Part shown: positions 8,297-17,881 of the stretch, piece after piece
Layout: each line of letters starts with the position of its first letter
Numbering within the stretch: the stretch's first letter is position 1
Assembly (NCBI RefSeq): GCF_943914685.1
Contig: NZ_CALUCZ010000014.1
Coordinates: 6,039 to 70,038, forward strand
Direction: 5' to 3'
Source: an uncultured Mobiluncus sp.
GTDB taxonomy: Bacteria; Actinomycetota; Actinomycetes; Actinomycetales; Actinomycetaceae
DNA length: 64,000 nucleotides
Notes under the pieces: model-generated
The model's database searches: none
Seen by the model: the letters and a program-made list of their open reading frames with translations, nothing else
Told to the model about the DNA's origin: nothing
Program-made: the position numbers and the translations under genes

Positions 8297-9127
8297 CTAG
8301 TTTTCATGGTAGTTTTCCGGGGCGGGGAAAGTCCGGTTTACCACGGCGTCACGGTAGCTTTGGGCAGCGTGCTTCAGCTCCGCCCCCACCTGACCGAACA
8401 CTTGGGCGAACGAGGGTTTCCAGTCCTGCATTCCTGCCATGTCAGTCCACACCAGGACCTGTCCGGCAGCGTCCGGGCCAGCGCCGATACCGATGATGGG
8501 CACGTTGAGCTGGTCAATGGCGGCGCGAGTGGTCGCGGCGGGAACCATCTCAAACACAATCGAGAACACCCCCGCGTCTTGCAAAGCCAGCGCGTCTGCT
8601 ATCAAGGCCGGAGCAGCATCGGCACGCCCCTGCATGCGTTTGCCGCCCAAGTGGTTTTCAGATTGCGGGGTGAAACCAAGATGTCCCATCACGTTGATAC
8701 CCGCATCTACAATGGCTTTGACCTGGGGCAGGATACGACGTCCCCCCTCCAGTTTCACCGCAGCGGCTCCGGCGCGCACCAGCGCGACCGCAGTATCCAC
8801 GGCTTGGGCGGGGCTGGACTCGTAAGTCCCAAAAGGCATATCCGCCACAATCAAAGCTCGGGAAGCCCCTGCTGCGACCGCGGCAGTGGCGCGAACCATA
8901 TCGTCCAAGGTCACCCCGACAGTGGAGGGCATTCCCAACATAGTGGTCCCGTAAGAATCTCCGACCAAAATCATGTCAATCCCGGCCGAATCAATAATCC
9001 GCGCGGTAATCGCATCGTAGGCGGTCAGCATCGTCAGCGGCTGCCCGGCAGCAAAGTATTGCTGGACGTGCTGGACGCGAAACGGTTTTCCGGGTTTGGG
9101 GCCAATGTCTGGATTGTCTTTGTGCAT
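8297..9127 (-). CDS. panB: 3-methyl-2-oxobutanoate hydroxymethyltransferase
   Basis: PanB transfers a hydroxymethyl group from methylene-tetrahydrofolate to 2-ketoisovalerate, giving ketopantoate, the first step of pantothenate/CoA synthesis. Family motifs are complete: LTAYDAITARI, the metal-binding VGDSYGTTMLGMPST, VKLEGGRRI, GHLGFTPQS and the catalytic FEMVPA. The frame is open from a GTG at 9133, but the ATG at 9127 is preferred because AAGGAG lies 5 nt before it. Product 276 aa, normal for the family. No panC or panD is nearby. Co-oriented with map. Confidence 0.93.
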   Translation of the reverse strand: MHKDNPDIGPKPGKPFRVQHVQQYFAAGQPLTMLTAYDAITARIIDSAGIDMILVGDSYGTTMLGMPSTVGVTLDDMVRATAAVAAGASRALIVADMPFGTYESSPAQAVDTAVALVRAGAAAVKLEGGRRILPQVKAIVDAGINVMGHLGFTPQSENHLGGKRMQGRADAAPALIADALALQDAGVFSIVFEMVPAATTRAAIDQLNVPIIGIGAGPDAAGQVLVWTDMAGMQDWKPSFAQVFGQVGAELKHAAQSYRDAVVNRTFPAPENYHEN

Positions 9128-9281
9128 AGTCACTCCTTGAGTCTGTCCCTGTATATCCTATGACTTTGCCGGGGACTATAGTTCCTCAGGTAGGATTTCC
9201 CTCAGCATCAGATGCCTAAACGTTTTAAGATATTGGCAGACTGGGTACAGTCACCAGCAAGTATTAGAAAGGCGAAAACAC

Positions 9282-10835
9282 ATGGGTTGCACGACGATTT
9301 TGGTTGGGAAAAAGGCTTCGGCGGACGGGTCGACGATTATGGCCCGGACCGACGACTCGGGACACGGGTCTTTTGAGGCGAAACGATTTGAGGTCATCGC
9401 CCCCGAGGATTTGCCAAAAACCTACCGTTCGGTTCTGTCCCACGTGGAGATTCCCCTGCCGGAAACCGGTTTGCGCTACACCCGTTTCCCCGACGCTGAC
9501 ACCCACAAAGGCCTGTGGGCAGGCGCGGGAATCAACTCGGCTCGCGTCTCGATGACCGCCACCGAGACGCTGACCTCGAACGAGCGCGTGCTGGGCGCCG
9601 ACCCGCTGGTTGAGCTGCGCGAGGCTCAAGGTGAGGAGGGTCAGGACGGTTTCGTGCCGGAGCAGCCCGGTGGTATCGGTGAAGAAGACATGGTGGTGTT
9701 GGTGCTGCCCTACATTAAGACGGCTCGTGAAGGCGTGCTGCGTTTGGGGGAGTTGCTGCAGCAGTACGGCACTTACGAGATGAACGGCATCGGTTTCGCC
9801 GATAACGACGACGTGTGGTGGCTTGAGACGGTAGGGGGGCATCATTGGTTGGCGCGGCGCCTGCCGGAGGAATGCTATGCCGTCATCGCTAACCAGTTCA
9901 GTTTGGACGACTTCGATTTTGACGATGCCCTCGGGGAGGGACGCGATTACCTGTGCTCGCCCGATTTGCGGGAGTTTGTGGCGGACAACCACCTGGATAC
10001 TGCGCAAACCGACGGCCAGCCGGCCCAGCGTTTCAATCCTCGCCTGGCTTTCGGGTCGCGAACGGATTCGGATCACACCTACAACACGCCGCGAGTGTGG
10101 GCGTTGCAGCGGTTCCTCAACCCCACGGACGTGTCTCGATTTGGTTTCCACGGAGATTCTCGCCCGGATTCAGACGACTTGGATTGGTGCCTGATTCCAG
10201 AACGCCTCATCACTATGGAGGACGTGAAATACACCCAGTCTTACCACTATCAAGGCACCCCGTTTAATCCTTACGCGAGGGCGGAACAGGCTCGGATAGG
10301 CGGCGCTGACCAGCGCGGTATGTATCGCCCGATTGGAATCAACCGTACCAATTTCGTGGCTGCCCTCCAGATTCGCCCGGAAAAACCCGCCACCACCACC
10401 GGACTGAATTGGATAGCCTACGGGGCCATGCCGTTCAACGCCCTTGTGCCGTTCTATGCCAACGTGCGGCACACCCCGGAGTACCTGGAGGCGACGACCC
10501 AGCGGGTCACCACCGAACACCACTATTGGGCGAATCGGATCATTGCCGCCCTAGTGGACGCCCACTATCATCAGACGATTCCGCGCGTGGAGCGTTACCA
10601 GCAAAAGGTCGTGGCGGCGGCTTTGCAGATTGTGGCGCGTACTGACCGGGCGGTAGTTGAGCTGGGTGAGGACGCGGCGAACAACATGGAAGACTCCCGC
10701 GTTTACGAACTGCTGGAGGCCGCTAATGCTGAGATTGCTGACCTGTTGAAGCGGGAAACGGACGACCTGTTGGATAAGGTCCTGTTTGACGCCAGCCTCA
10801 ATATGCACAATTCGTTCTCGCGCGATGATGCCTGA
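9282..10835 (+). CDS. C69-family dipeptidase (PepD-like)
   Basis: The 517-aa product begins MGCTTILVGKKASADGST, the N-terminal nucleophile pattern of peptidase family C69 (U34), where Cys3 becomes the catalytic N-terminus after processing. Further family segments include TATETLTSNERVLGADPL, GIGEEDMVVLVLPY and WWLETVGGHHW. These enzymes hydrolyse a broad range of dipeptides and are NTN-hydrolases. No signal peptide is seen, so it is probably cytoplasmic. GAAAGGCG precedes the ATG. Fits an organism that lives on peptides, together with the OPT transporter at 28450. Confidence 0.9.
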   Translation: MGCTTILVGKKASADGSTIMARTDDSGHGSFEAKRFEVIAPEDLPKTYRSVLSHVEIPLPETGLRYTRFPDADTHKGLWAGAGINSARVSMTATETLTSNERVLGADPLVELREAQGEEGQDGFVPEQPGGIGEEDMVVLVLPYIKTAREGVLRLGELLQQYGTYEMNGIGFADNDDVWWLETVGGHHWLARRLPEECYAVIANQFSLDDFDFDDALGEGRDYLCSPDLREFVADNHLDTAQTDGQPAQRFNPRLAFGSRTDSDHTYNTPRVWALQRFLNPTDVSRFGFHGDSRPDSDDLDWCLIPERLITMEDVKYTQSYHYQGTPFNPYARAEQARIGGADQRGMYRPIGINRTNFVAALQIRPEKPATTTGLNWIAYGAMPFNALVPFYANVRHTPEYLEATTQRVTTEHHYWANRIIAALVDAHYHQTIPRVERYQQKVVAAALQIVARTDRAVVELGEDAANNMEDSRVYELLEAANAEIADLLKRETDDLLDKVLFDASLNMHNSFSRDDA

Positions 10836-10867
10836 GCTGGCGGGACGTTTCAGATGAGGAGCCGAAG

Positions 10868-11800
10868 TTGAAAAAGGCAATAGTCATTTATAACCCCGCG
10901 AAAGTCGGGGACGAGGACGAGTTTACAGCCGGTTTGAACGCGGCGGCCCAACAGCACGATTTCACCGTGGAATACCTCACCACCAGCGTTGACGACCCCG
11001 GCTTCGCGATGGCCGCGCAGGCTCGAGAGATGCAACCCGACCTGGTCATTGCCGCGGGTGGGGACGGCACCGTGCGTGTGGTCAGCACCGAGATGCGTCA
11101 CAGCAAGATTCCGGTGGCGGTATTGCCCGCGGGGACCACGAACCTATTGGCGCGAAACCTCAACGTGCCTTTGGATATGAAAGCCGCCATGGAACTGGCG
11201 TTCACGGGGCAAAAAGTCTCGATGGACATCGTGAAGGTGCATAACGAGACTTCCCGCAAACCTTGGTATTTCACGGGTATGGCAGGGATTGGGATAGATG
11301 CGGAAGTTATGCATCACGTGGATGAGGGTCTGAAAAAGGTGGTCGGTCCCGTGGCCTACGTCATGTCCTTTTTCAAGCAGGTCAACAACGCGGTGCATCG
11401 GTGTCGGTTCCGCATTGACGGCAAGCAGGTTCTGAAACGCAACGTGATTATTTTCATGGTCGGCAACACCTCCGAGCTGACCGGTGGAATCCAGTTGTTT
11501 CCCGACGCCACGCCCTTCGACGGTTCCCTAGATTTGCTGATCGGGGCTCCGCAGGGGGTCGGCGGCTGGTGGCGTGTGGTTAAGAACGTAGTTTTGAGGC
11601 TGGGGCGGCGGCGCAGCACGCTGGAGTATTTCAGCGGCAAGCGCTTCGAAGTTCTGTTGCATAAGCCGGCGGTGTGGGAGATGGACGGCGACCCGGAAGC
11701 GGCGGCGCGGCACTGGGTTTTCCAAGTCGTCCCGCAAGCCATCACGGTTGTCGCCGGCGAGCCCGGTCCCCTAGAGCGGATACGGTCGAGAATTCGTTAG
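10868..11800 (+). CDS. Diacylglycerol kinase-family lipid kinase
   Basis: The 310-aa product has the DAGK catalytic signature GGDGTVRVVSTEM near residue 65 and the following LPAGTTNLLARNL, as in DgkB/YegS/BmrU-type soluble lipid kinases. These phosphorylate diacylglycerol or related lipids at the inner face of the membrane, recycling DAG to phosphatidic acid. The start is TTG at 10868, supported by TGAGGAG 6 nt upstream; there is no nearby ATG in frame. It follows the dipeptidase by 32 nt and may share its transcript. The exact lipid substrate is not readable. Confidence 0.87.
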   Translation: MKKAIVIYNPAKVGDEDEFTAGLNAAAQQHDFTVEYLTTSVDDPGFAMAAQAREMQPDLVIAAGGDGTVRVVSTEMRHSKIPVAVLPAGTTNLLARNLNVPLDMKAAMELAFTGQKVSMDIVKVHNETSRKPWYFTGMAGIGIDAEVMHHVDEGLKKVVGPVAYVMSFFKQVNNAVHRCRFRIDGKQVLKRNVIIFMVGNTSELTGGIQLFPDATPFDGSLDLLIGAPQGVGGWWRVVKNVVLRLGRRRSTLEYFSGKRFEVLLHKPAVWEMDGDPEAAARHWVFQVVPQAITVVAGEPGPLERIRSRIR

Positions 11801-11823
11801 AATGGCGCGGAAAACTCGGTGTT

Positions 11824-11885
11824 ACGCGAGGATTTACCACCCGAAACGCGAGGATTTACCACCCAAAACACGAGGATTTACCACC
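11824..11885. repeat. Three tandem 22-bp repeats
   Basis: Three head-to-tail copies start at 11824, 11846 and 11868, each containing CGAGGATTTACCACC; the third is truncated at its end. They lie between the convergent lipid kinase gene and the YwiC-like gene. Copies 1 and 2 differ at one or two bases. No palindrome is obvious within a unit. Confidence 0.85.
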
Positions 11886-11905
11886 GCGCTGAGCACCGGC
11901 AACCA

Positions 11906-12778
11906 TTACAGCGCTGCTGCCACAAAAACCAGTACTGAAATTGCCACTTCGGTCAGCCCGATGACTCGCGGCCGCCAGGGCCGGCCGCGGCGGCGTGCCT
12001 GCCAGGGAAACCAAATCGAGCGTGCCAATGTCACCAGCCAAGCCACTGCGACCAGAGGCGATACCCAAGACAGTACGGCAAAAAACAGTGCAGCGGCAAA
12101 ACCTAGGGCGTGCGAAACTATCGAAATGACCAGGAAGCGCTGATTGCCACGCTGCCGAAAAATCGTCTTTACGTAGGGCACGGAAGCTGCGTAATAGGCT
12201 GTGAGCTGCACTGCTATCGCGACTGCAGCTGGCCAACCCCGTAAAACAGTGGATAACGGGTGTCCGCCCAGAGCGGACGCCTCGTGAACCCCGTACATCG
12301 CGTCCTGACCCATCCGCAAAGCCGTGGCCATCAAGCCGCAGTGATAGGCAACCAAGGTCATCAACCCAGCTGCCAGGATAATCGTCAGACGTGCCCCCAG
12401 ACCGCGTTCCCGCCCGCGGCGCACTTCACCAGCCCAAATCCCGATGAGGAGAGCGAAAGCCGGAATCCACCAGCAGAGTAGCGGCAGCACCGCTAGGACT
12501 CCTATTCCCAGCACTCCAACCAGAATCCCGTAAATGACAACGGGGTAGCGTAAGGATTTCTTCCGAGGATTCTTGATGAGACGTAGCGCCGAAAATACAA
12601 AGAAGAAACCAATCATCCACGCGGAGAGCAGCAGTGCATGCTGCCACGCCCATCCGCCCAGCGTAGCCCCGAATAGCGCCGGAACAGTGACAATGAACCA
12701 AGCCCCATGCTGATTGGGCAGCCAAGTGCGTAAAACAGACCTGACTTTTCGGTTTTCGCGAGCAGGGGGTAGGGTCAT
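11906..12778 (-). CDS. YwiC-like family integral membrane protein
   Basis: A 290-aa, strongly hydrophobic protein with about eight membrane helices. The N-terminal motif WLPNQHGAW (residues 19-27) is the hallmark of the YwiC-like family, whose function is unknown. An HGAW-type motif at the first helix and basic loops (RLIKNPRKKSLR) resemble UbiA-like enzymes only loosely. No partner gene is adjacent; it is convergent with the lipid kinase and separated from it by the 22-bp repeats. Confidence 0.82.
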   Translation of the reverse strand: MTLPPARENRKVRSVLRTWLPNQHGAWFIVTVPALFGATLGGWAWQHALLLSAWMIGFFFVFSALRLIKNPRKKSLRYPVVIYGILVGVLGIGVLAVLPLLCWWIPAFALLIGIWAGEVRRGRERGLGARLTIILAAGLMTLVAYHCGLMATALRMGQDAMYGVHEASALGGHPLSTVLRGWPAAVAIAVQLTAYYAASVPYVKTIFRQRGNQRFLVISIVSHALGFAAALFFAVLSWVSPLVAVAWLVTLARSIWFPWQARRRGRPWRPRVIGLTEVAISVLVFVAAAL

Positions 12779-12823
12779 GACCTCGAGCTTAGGCTTATTC
12801 TGGGAGGAATTACGACTGGCTGT

Positions 12824-13882
12824 CTAGCTGTCCATCAACTGGTCGAGCAGGGCGCCAACCTGGGCGGAGTTGTTTTCCATAGTCTCTAGATGCTGTTTCA
12901 TCAGTTCGCTGTCGCCCGCCATATAGGCCTCGACCGCGGCCTTACCGGAGACGTGGGTACCCTCGTGAACGCCCTCCAGCTTCTGGAAACAGGGCTGTCC
13001 TGAGTAATCGAGGTGACCGCGCCCCTCGTAATACCACTTGCCCAAGCGGCAGGTATGCGAGGAGGAAATCCCCTCCGGGTTTGGCTCGGAAATCCCCGTA
13101 ATTTGACGGTAAATCCCCAACTTAAAGATGAAGTGGTCGAGTTTCACCACCGAAACGAATGAATCCGTAGTCACGTGCGCAATCGAGTCGGCCATCGAGG
13201 AGACTTTATCTCCCACCGCATTCGCCGTCTGTCTGGATTTCTCTTCGAATTCTTTGGATTCGTCAATAGCCTCCGTGATGTTTTCCAGGGCGCTGGCGGT
13301 GCCCTCGGTGATGGAAGAAACCAGGGCGCCAATTTCCTGCGTGGCGCTGGCGGTGCGTTCAGCCAAAGTGCGCACTTCCCCTGCCACCACGGCGAAACCG
13401 CGGCCAGCCTCACCCGCGCGTGCCGCTTCAATGGTGGCGTTCAGAGCCAGCAAATTTGTTTGCGAAGCGATGCCTTCGATTTGCTGTACAAAGTTATGAA
13501 TCGACTCGGAAGCCTTGGACAATGCCTCCATGCTCCCGCCCATATCCTGCAGCTTTTTCGAAATGTCCCCGGCGCCGTCAGCCATGTCGTGCAAATCGCG
13601 GGTTGATTCCGCCACGACTCGACGGGTTTCCGCGGTGTCGGCGGAATCTGCGTCCAATTCGGACACAATCTTGCCCAGGGATTCGCGGACGTTCTCCGCC
13701 GAACCGAAACACCGGGCCAGAGGGTCATGGGTGCTCTGGGTGGCGGCCTGTTTTTGGCTCAGTTCGCTGAGAGCGGTATCTTGAGATTCTTTCTCAGCCT
13801 GGAGCTCGGTGAGCTCAGCGCGGAGGCGCTCAATCTCTGCCTGTAAGTGTTGCGTTTCTATTGCGGTTTTGGCTTTTCTCAC
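12824..13882 (-). CDS. Soluble chemoreceptor-like protein with CZB zinc-binding domain
   Basis: The 352-aa product has an N-terminal coiled coil (residues 5-50), then a methyl-accepting signalling domain with the conserved hairpin tip region (QTNLLALNATIEAARAGEAG near residue 140, then GFAVVAGEVRTLAERT), and a C-terminal CZB domain with LDHFIFK, CRLGKWYYEG and HEGTHVSGK supplying the usual His/Cys zinc ligands. There is no membrane helix, so it is cytoplasmic. CZB proteins sense zinc or hypochlorous acid and regulate CheA or diguanylate cyclases. GTG start with AAGGAT 6 nt upstream. No chemotaxis gene is adjacent, but the protein implies a chemotaxis system elsewhere. Confidence 0.88.
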   Translation of the reverse strand: MRKAKTAIETQHLQAEIERLRAELTELQAEKESQDTALSELSQKQAATQSTHDPLARCFGSAENVRESLGKIVSELDADSADTAETRRVVAESTRDLHDMADGAGDISKKLQDMGGSMEALSKASESIHNFVQQIEGIASQTNLLALNATIEAARAGEAGRGFAVVAGEVRTLAERTASATQEIGALVSSITEGTASALENITEAIDESKEFEEKSRQTANAVGDKVSSMADSIAHVTTDSFVSVVKLDHFIFKLGIYRQITGISEPNPEGISSSHTCRLGKWYYEGRGHLDYSGQPCFQKLEGVHEGTHVSGKAAVEAYMAGDSELMKQHLETMENNSAQVGALLDQLMDS

Positions 13883-14122
13883 GTTGGTATCCTTGACTAA
13901 AAATTTCTGGAAAAACAGTATGTAATTTATCTCACTAGACAGCCATTCTGTGTCCTTTTCGGCAGCTTTTTACCTTTCCGGTACACAATTTATTCGTTCG
14001 CCCCCAAGAGTGCTCCGGAGCCAGCGGTGGCATTGAAAAATCTTGATTACCGGGCGGGCCGGGATTTCGACTAAAGTTGAAAGGGTTTTGAGCTGGCTCG
14101 GAGTCAAGGAAATCGAGGAAAA

Positions 14123-15202
14123 ATGAGCGAAAACGTGTTGAGTCCGCTGGATACGGAGGGTTTGGAGCGGGAAGTTGCCGCGGCGCTAGAGGCCATCGCG
14201 GCGGCCGCCGAGGTGGAGTCGTTGAAAGCGGTGCGTTCCCGCTACAACGGCGACAAAGCGCCCTTGACCCTGGCAAAGAAACTTATCGGGAAACTCGATC
14301 CTCAGGACAAAGCCACCGCGGGTCGGAACTTGGGGGCTGCCCAAGGGCGAGTCCGGGCGGCTCTGGACGCCAAACAGATTGAACTGCAGGAGGCTGCGCA
14401 AGAGGCGGCCTTGGGGGCGGAAACCGTGGACGTGAGTGTGTTGTCCTCGCGTCACCCGCTGGGGTCGCGCCACCCGCTGATGGTGCTGGAAGAGGAAGTT
14501 GCGGACTTTTTCGTGTCTCTGGGGTGGGATATTGCGGCTGGTCCCCAAGTGGAACACGAGTGGTTCAACTTTGATGCGTTGAATTTTGACGCCGATCACC
14601 CGGCACGGCAGATGCAAGACACGCTCTATGTCGATTCCGCCTCCGTGGGCGGCAGCGCGGAAAACCCCGCCAACCTGGTGCTGCGCACGCACACCTCCCC
14701 GGTACAAGCGCGTCTGTTGACCACGCGCGAGCTGCCGATTTACGTGGCTATTCCCGGTAAAGTATTTCGCGCTGACGAACTGGACCCCACCCACTCTCCG
14801 GTGTTTAACCAGGTGGAGGGTTTGGCCGTGGATAAGGGTCTAACGATGGCGGACTTGAAAGGGACCTTGGATCACTTTGCCCGCGCTATGTTCGGCCCGG
14901 AGGCGAAAACCCGGTTCAGGCCGTCTTTCTTCCCCTTCACCGAGCCTTCCGCGGAGGTGGACCTGTGGTTCCCGCAAAAGAAAGGTGGCCCCGGGTGGAT
15001 TGAGTGGGGCGGCTGCGGCATGGTCAATCCGAATGTGCTGCATGCCTGCGGGGTCGACACCGAGGTTTATCAAGGGTTTGCTTTCGGAATGGGCATTGAG
15101 CGCACGCTGATGCTGCGCCACGGCATAGAGGATATGCACGACATCGTGGAAGGCGATGTGAGGTTCTCAGATCAGTTCGGCGTGAATGGAAAGGGGCGCT
15201 AA
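14123..15202 (+). CDS. pheS: Phenylalanyl-tRNA synthetase alpha subunit
   Basis: The 359-aa alpha chain carries the class II catalytic core that charges tRNA-Phe. An N-terminal coiled coil (residues 1-90) is followed by motif 1 (HPLMVLEEEVADFFVSLGW), motif 2 (PGKVFRADELDPTHSPVFNQVEG) and motif 3 (GFAFGMGIERTLMLRHGI). GAGGAAAA precedes the ATG. The beta-subunit gene starts 2 nt after its stop; the enzyme is an alpha2beta2 tetramer. The 240-nt region upstream shows no T-box or leader peptide that I can support. Confidence 0.97.
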   Translation: MSENVLSPLDTEGLEREVAAALEAIAAAAEVESLKAVRSRYNGDKAPLTLAKKLIGKLDPQDKATAGRNLGAAQGRVRAALDAKQIELQEAAQEAALGAETVDVSVLSSRHPLGSRHPLMVLEEEVADFFVSLGWDIAAGPQVEHEWFNFDALNFDADHPARQMQDTLYVDSASVGGSAENPANLVLRTHTSPVQARLLTTRELPIYVAIPGKVFRADELDPTHSPVFNQVEGLAVDKGLTMADLKGTLDHFARAMFGPEAKTRFRPSFFPFTEPSAEVDLWFPQKKGGPGWIEWGGCGMVNPNVLHACGVDTEVYQGFAFGMGIERTLMLRHGIEDMHDIVEGDVRFSDQFGVNGKGR

Positions 15203-15204
15203 AA

Positions 15205-17823
15205 ATGGCTTTTGTTTCGATTGAATGGTTGCGGCGGTGGACGGAAGTTCCCGCGGACACCAGCGCGTCCCAACTTGCAAGAGACCTGGTAAAGGTCGGT
15301 CTGGAAGAGGAGACAATCCACACTTCCGGGGTGACGGGTCCACTGGTGTGTGGTCGGGTGGCCTCGATGGTTCCCGAAACGGCCTCCAACGGTAAAACCG
15401 TCAACTACTGCCGGGTAGACGTGGGTGAGGAATTCAACGATGCGCCCGGCACCGGCAAGGAGCCCTCCGACATTCCCAGCCGCAGCATTATATGTGGGGC
15501 GCACAATTTCAAGGAGGGCGATCACGTGGTGGTCTCCCTGCCAGGAGCCGTACTGCCCGGTGATTTCGCCATCGCCACCCGGAAAACTTACGGCCATATT
15601 TCGGACGGCATGATTTGTTCGGCCCGTGAGCTGGGATTGGGCGAGGAATTCGATGGCATCATCGTTTTGGAGGAGTACCTGGGCGAGCGCGGCGTGGAAA
15701 TTCCCGCTCCCGGCACCGATATGCTGCCCATCTTGGGACTGAACCAGGAACTGCTGGAAATCAACATCACCCCCGACCGCGGCTACTGTTTCTCGATGCG
15801 CGGAGTGGGCCGTGAATACAGCCACTCCACGGGCGCAAAGTTTACCGACTGGGGCTTGGCTGAAAACCTGAAAAACGGTTTGCCCGCGGCCAATGATTCC
15901 GGCTTCCCCGTCGAAATCGAGGACGCGGCCCCGATTCGCGGCCATGTGGGGTGCGACCGGTTTGTGGCGCGGATAGTGCGCGGACTGAATCCGAGCGCGC
16001 CTACGCCGCAGTGGATGGTGGCGCGGCTGGAATCGGCGGGAATGCGTTCTATTTCCTTGCCGGTCGACGTGACGAACTACGTCATGCTGGACCTGGGCCA
16101 GCCCATGCACGCTTATGACCTGGACAAAGTGACCGGCCCCATCGTGGTGCGCCGAGCTCGTCAAGGTGAACAGCACACTACCTTGGACGACGTAGAACGC
16201 ACCTTGGACGCGGAGGATCTGTTGATTACTGACTGCCAGGGTGGTCATGGCGCGCGCGTACTTGGCATCGCTGGAGTGATGGGTGGCGCGGACACGGAGA
16301 TGGCCGAAACCTCCACGAACGTCCTATTAGAAGCGGCGCATTTCGACGCGGTGTCCGTGGCTCGTTCGGCGCGCCGTCACAAGCTGCCTTCGGAGGCTTC
16401 AAAGCGTTTCGAGCGCGGTTCCGACCCCGAACTTCCGCCGGTGGCGGCCCAGTACGCGGCCGAGCTGCTGGTGGAATACGGCGGTGGAACCATTGACGCG
16501 GGGGTCACCGACGTCAACGACGTCACGCCCCAACCGACCGTGACCTTGCCTTTTGCGGCCGCAACTCAACTCATCGGGGTGGACTACGCACCCGAGCGGG
16601 TAGAGGAACTCTTGCGTGCCATCGGCTGTGACGTCACCAAGTCCGGTGATGATGCGTTCGCGGTCGTGCCCCCCTCGTGGCGTCCCGACTTAGCTGGCGG
16701 ACCCGCACACCTTATTGAAGAGATTGCCCGGTTGGACGGCTACGACAAGATTCCTTCCGTGGTACCGGTCGGTCCTGCCAAGATTGGTAACCCGGCGCCG
16801 CTGCGAACCCGTCGGGAGGTCAGCGACACGTTGGCCGAAGCGGGCTTGACCGAAGTCATGACTTACCCCTTCTTGGGTGATGAACACGATTTAATGGGAC
16901 TACCGGCAGACGACCCGCGGCGCGACACCGTCAAGCTGGCTAACCCGCTGGCTGATGATGCCCCAGCACTGCGCAGTTCCCTACTGGATACCCTGCTGAA
17001 CACGGCCTCGCGCAATGTGTCCCGCGGCAATCCGCGAGTGGCGATTTTTGAGCTGGACCAGGTCGTCAGCGCGCGGGGAGTCATTCCCGCGTCGATTCCC
17101 GGAGTGGAGGAAAAACCCAGCGACGAAGTCATGCAGGCGCTGCGGGCGGGAGTACCGAAACAGCCCTGGCACGTGGCGGCGGTGCTGGCGGGAAACGCCA
17201 TGGAAGCCAGCCCTCACGACGCGGCGCGCGCTTGGGATTGGGCGGACGCCATCGAGCTAGCGATTCGCGTAGCGGTGTCGCAAGGTTTGGCGGTGCGTCC
17301 CGAAGCCTTGGGCGCCGGGGGACAAGCCACGGTCGCCGCACCTTTCCACCCCGGACGGGTCGCGCAAATTCGCGTGGGGGCGCTCACCGGGGGAAAGGTG
17401 CTGGGATACGCCGGTGAACTGCACCCCAAGGTGTGCCAAAACTTCGGCCTGCCGCCCCGGACTTGTGCATTTGAACTGGATCTGGACGCGATTGAAAAGG
17501 CCCGCCCCAAGGACGCGTTCCAGCTGCGTCCCGTCTCGACTTTCCCGGCCGCCAAGGAAGACTTGGCGTTCGTCGTGAAGCAAGACGTTCCCGCGCTGAA
17601 GGTCTATAACGCGATTGCCAAGGCCGGTGAAGGGCTGGTTGAGGAATTGCGCCTGTTCGACGTGTTTGAGAATGCGGAGCAACTGGGGGAGGGCCGGAAA
17701 TCTCTGGCATTCGCGCTACGGTTGCGTGCCGCTGACCATACGCTGAGCCCGCAGGAAATCAAGGAAACCCGCAACCGCATCATCAAGAAGGTCGAGAAAA
17801 CCTGCCAGGCGACCCTGCGCTAG
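15205..17823 (+). CDS. pheT: Phenylalanyl-tRNA synthetase beta subunit
   Basis: The 872-aa beta chain has an N-terminal tRNA-binding (EMAP-like) domain with PLVCGRVASM and NYCRVDVG, the editing B3/B4 domain (residues about 210-400, including SKRFERGSDPEL), the B5 domain near 420-500, the catalytic-like core, and a C-terminal anticodon-binding fold (RPVSTFPAAKEDLAFVV near 770). It completes the PheST tetramer and removes mischarged tyrosine. Translationally coupled to pheS (2-nt gap). Normal length. Confidence 0.97.
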   Translation: MAFVSIEWLRRWTEVPADTSASQLARDLVKVGLEEETIHTSGVTGPLVCGRVASMVPETASNGKTVNYCRVDVGEEFNDAPGTGKEPSDIPSRSIICGAHNFKEGDHVVVSLPGAVLPGDFAIATRKTYGHISDGMICSARELGLGEEFDGIIVLEEYLGERGVEIPAPGTDMLPILGLNQELLEINITPDRGYCFSMRGVGREYSHSTGAKFTDWGLAENLKNGLPAANDSGFPVEIEDAAPIRGHVGCDRFVARIVRGLNPSAPTPQWMVARLESAGMRSISLPVDVTNYVMLDLGQPMHAYDLDKVTGPIVVRRARQGEQHTTLDDVERTLDAEDLLITDCQGGHGARVLGIAGVMGGADTEMAETSTNVLLEAAHFDAVSVARSARRHKLPSEASKRFERGSDPELPPVAAQYAAELLVEYGGGTIDAGVTDVNDVTPQPTVTLPFAAATQLIGVDYAPERVEELLRAIGCDVTKSGDDAFAVVPPSWRPDLAGGPAHLIEEIARLDGYDKIPSVVPVGPAKIGNPAPLRTRREVSDTLAEAGLTEVMTYPFLGDEHDLMGLPADDPRRDTVKLANPLADDAPALRSSLLDTLLNTASRNVSRGNPRVAIFELDQVVSARGVIPASIPGVEEKPSDEVMQALRAGVPKQPWHVAAVLAGNAMEASPHDAARAWDWADAIELAIRVAVSQGLAVRPEALGAGGQATVAAPFHPGRVAQIRVGALTGGKVLGYAGELHPKVCQNFGLPPRTCAFELDLDAIEKARPKDAFQLRPVSTFPAAKEDLAFVVKQDVPALKVYNAIAKAGEGLVEELRLFDVFENAEQLGEGRKSLAFALRLRAADHTLSPQEIKETRNRIIKKVEKTCQATLR

Positions 17824-17881
17824 ACGCCCCGGGCCAATAAACGCTGCTGACACAGTTGGTGGCACAACTTAAGGAGTAAGC

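Noticed and set aside
9264..10151. 295-codon minus-strand frame opposite the C69 dipeptidase
   Set aside because: Antisense of a gene with clear family motifs; His/Arg-rich product typical of shadow frames.
11824..11885. CRISPR array
   Set aside because: The period is 22 bp with about 7 nt between cores, far too short for spacers, and no cas genes are present.
13883..14122. T-box or other riboswitch before pheS
   Set aside because: No T-box sequence (TGGNACCGCG-like) or specifier loop found.
15199..16248. 349-codon minus-strand frame within pheT
   Set aside because: Shadow frame of a GC-rich gene; the plus strand encodes recognisable PheT motifs over the same bases.
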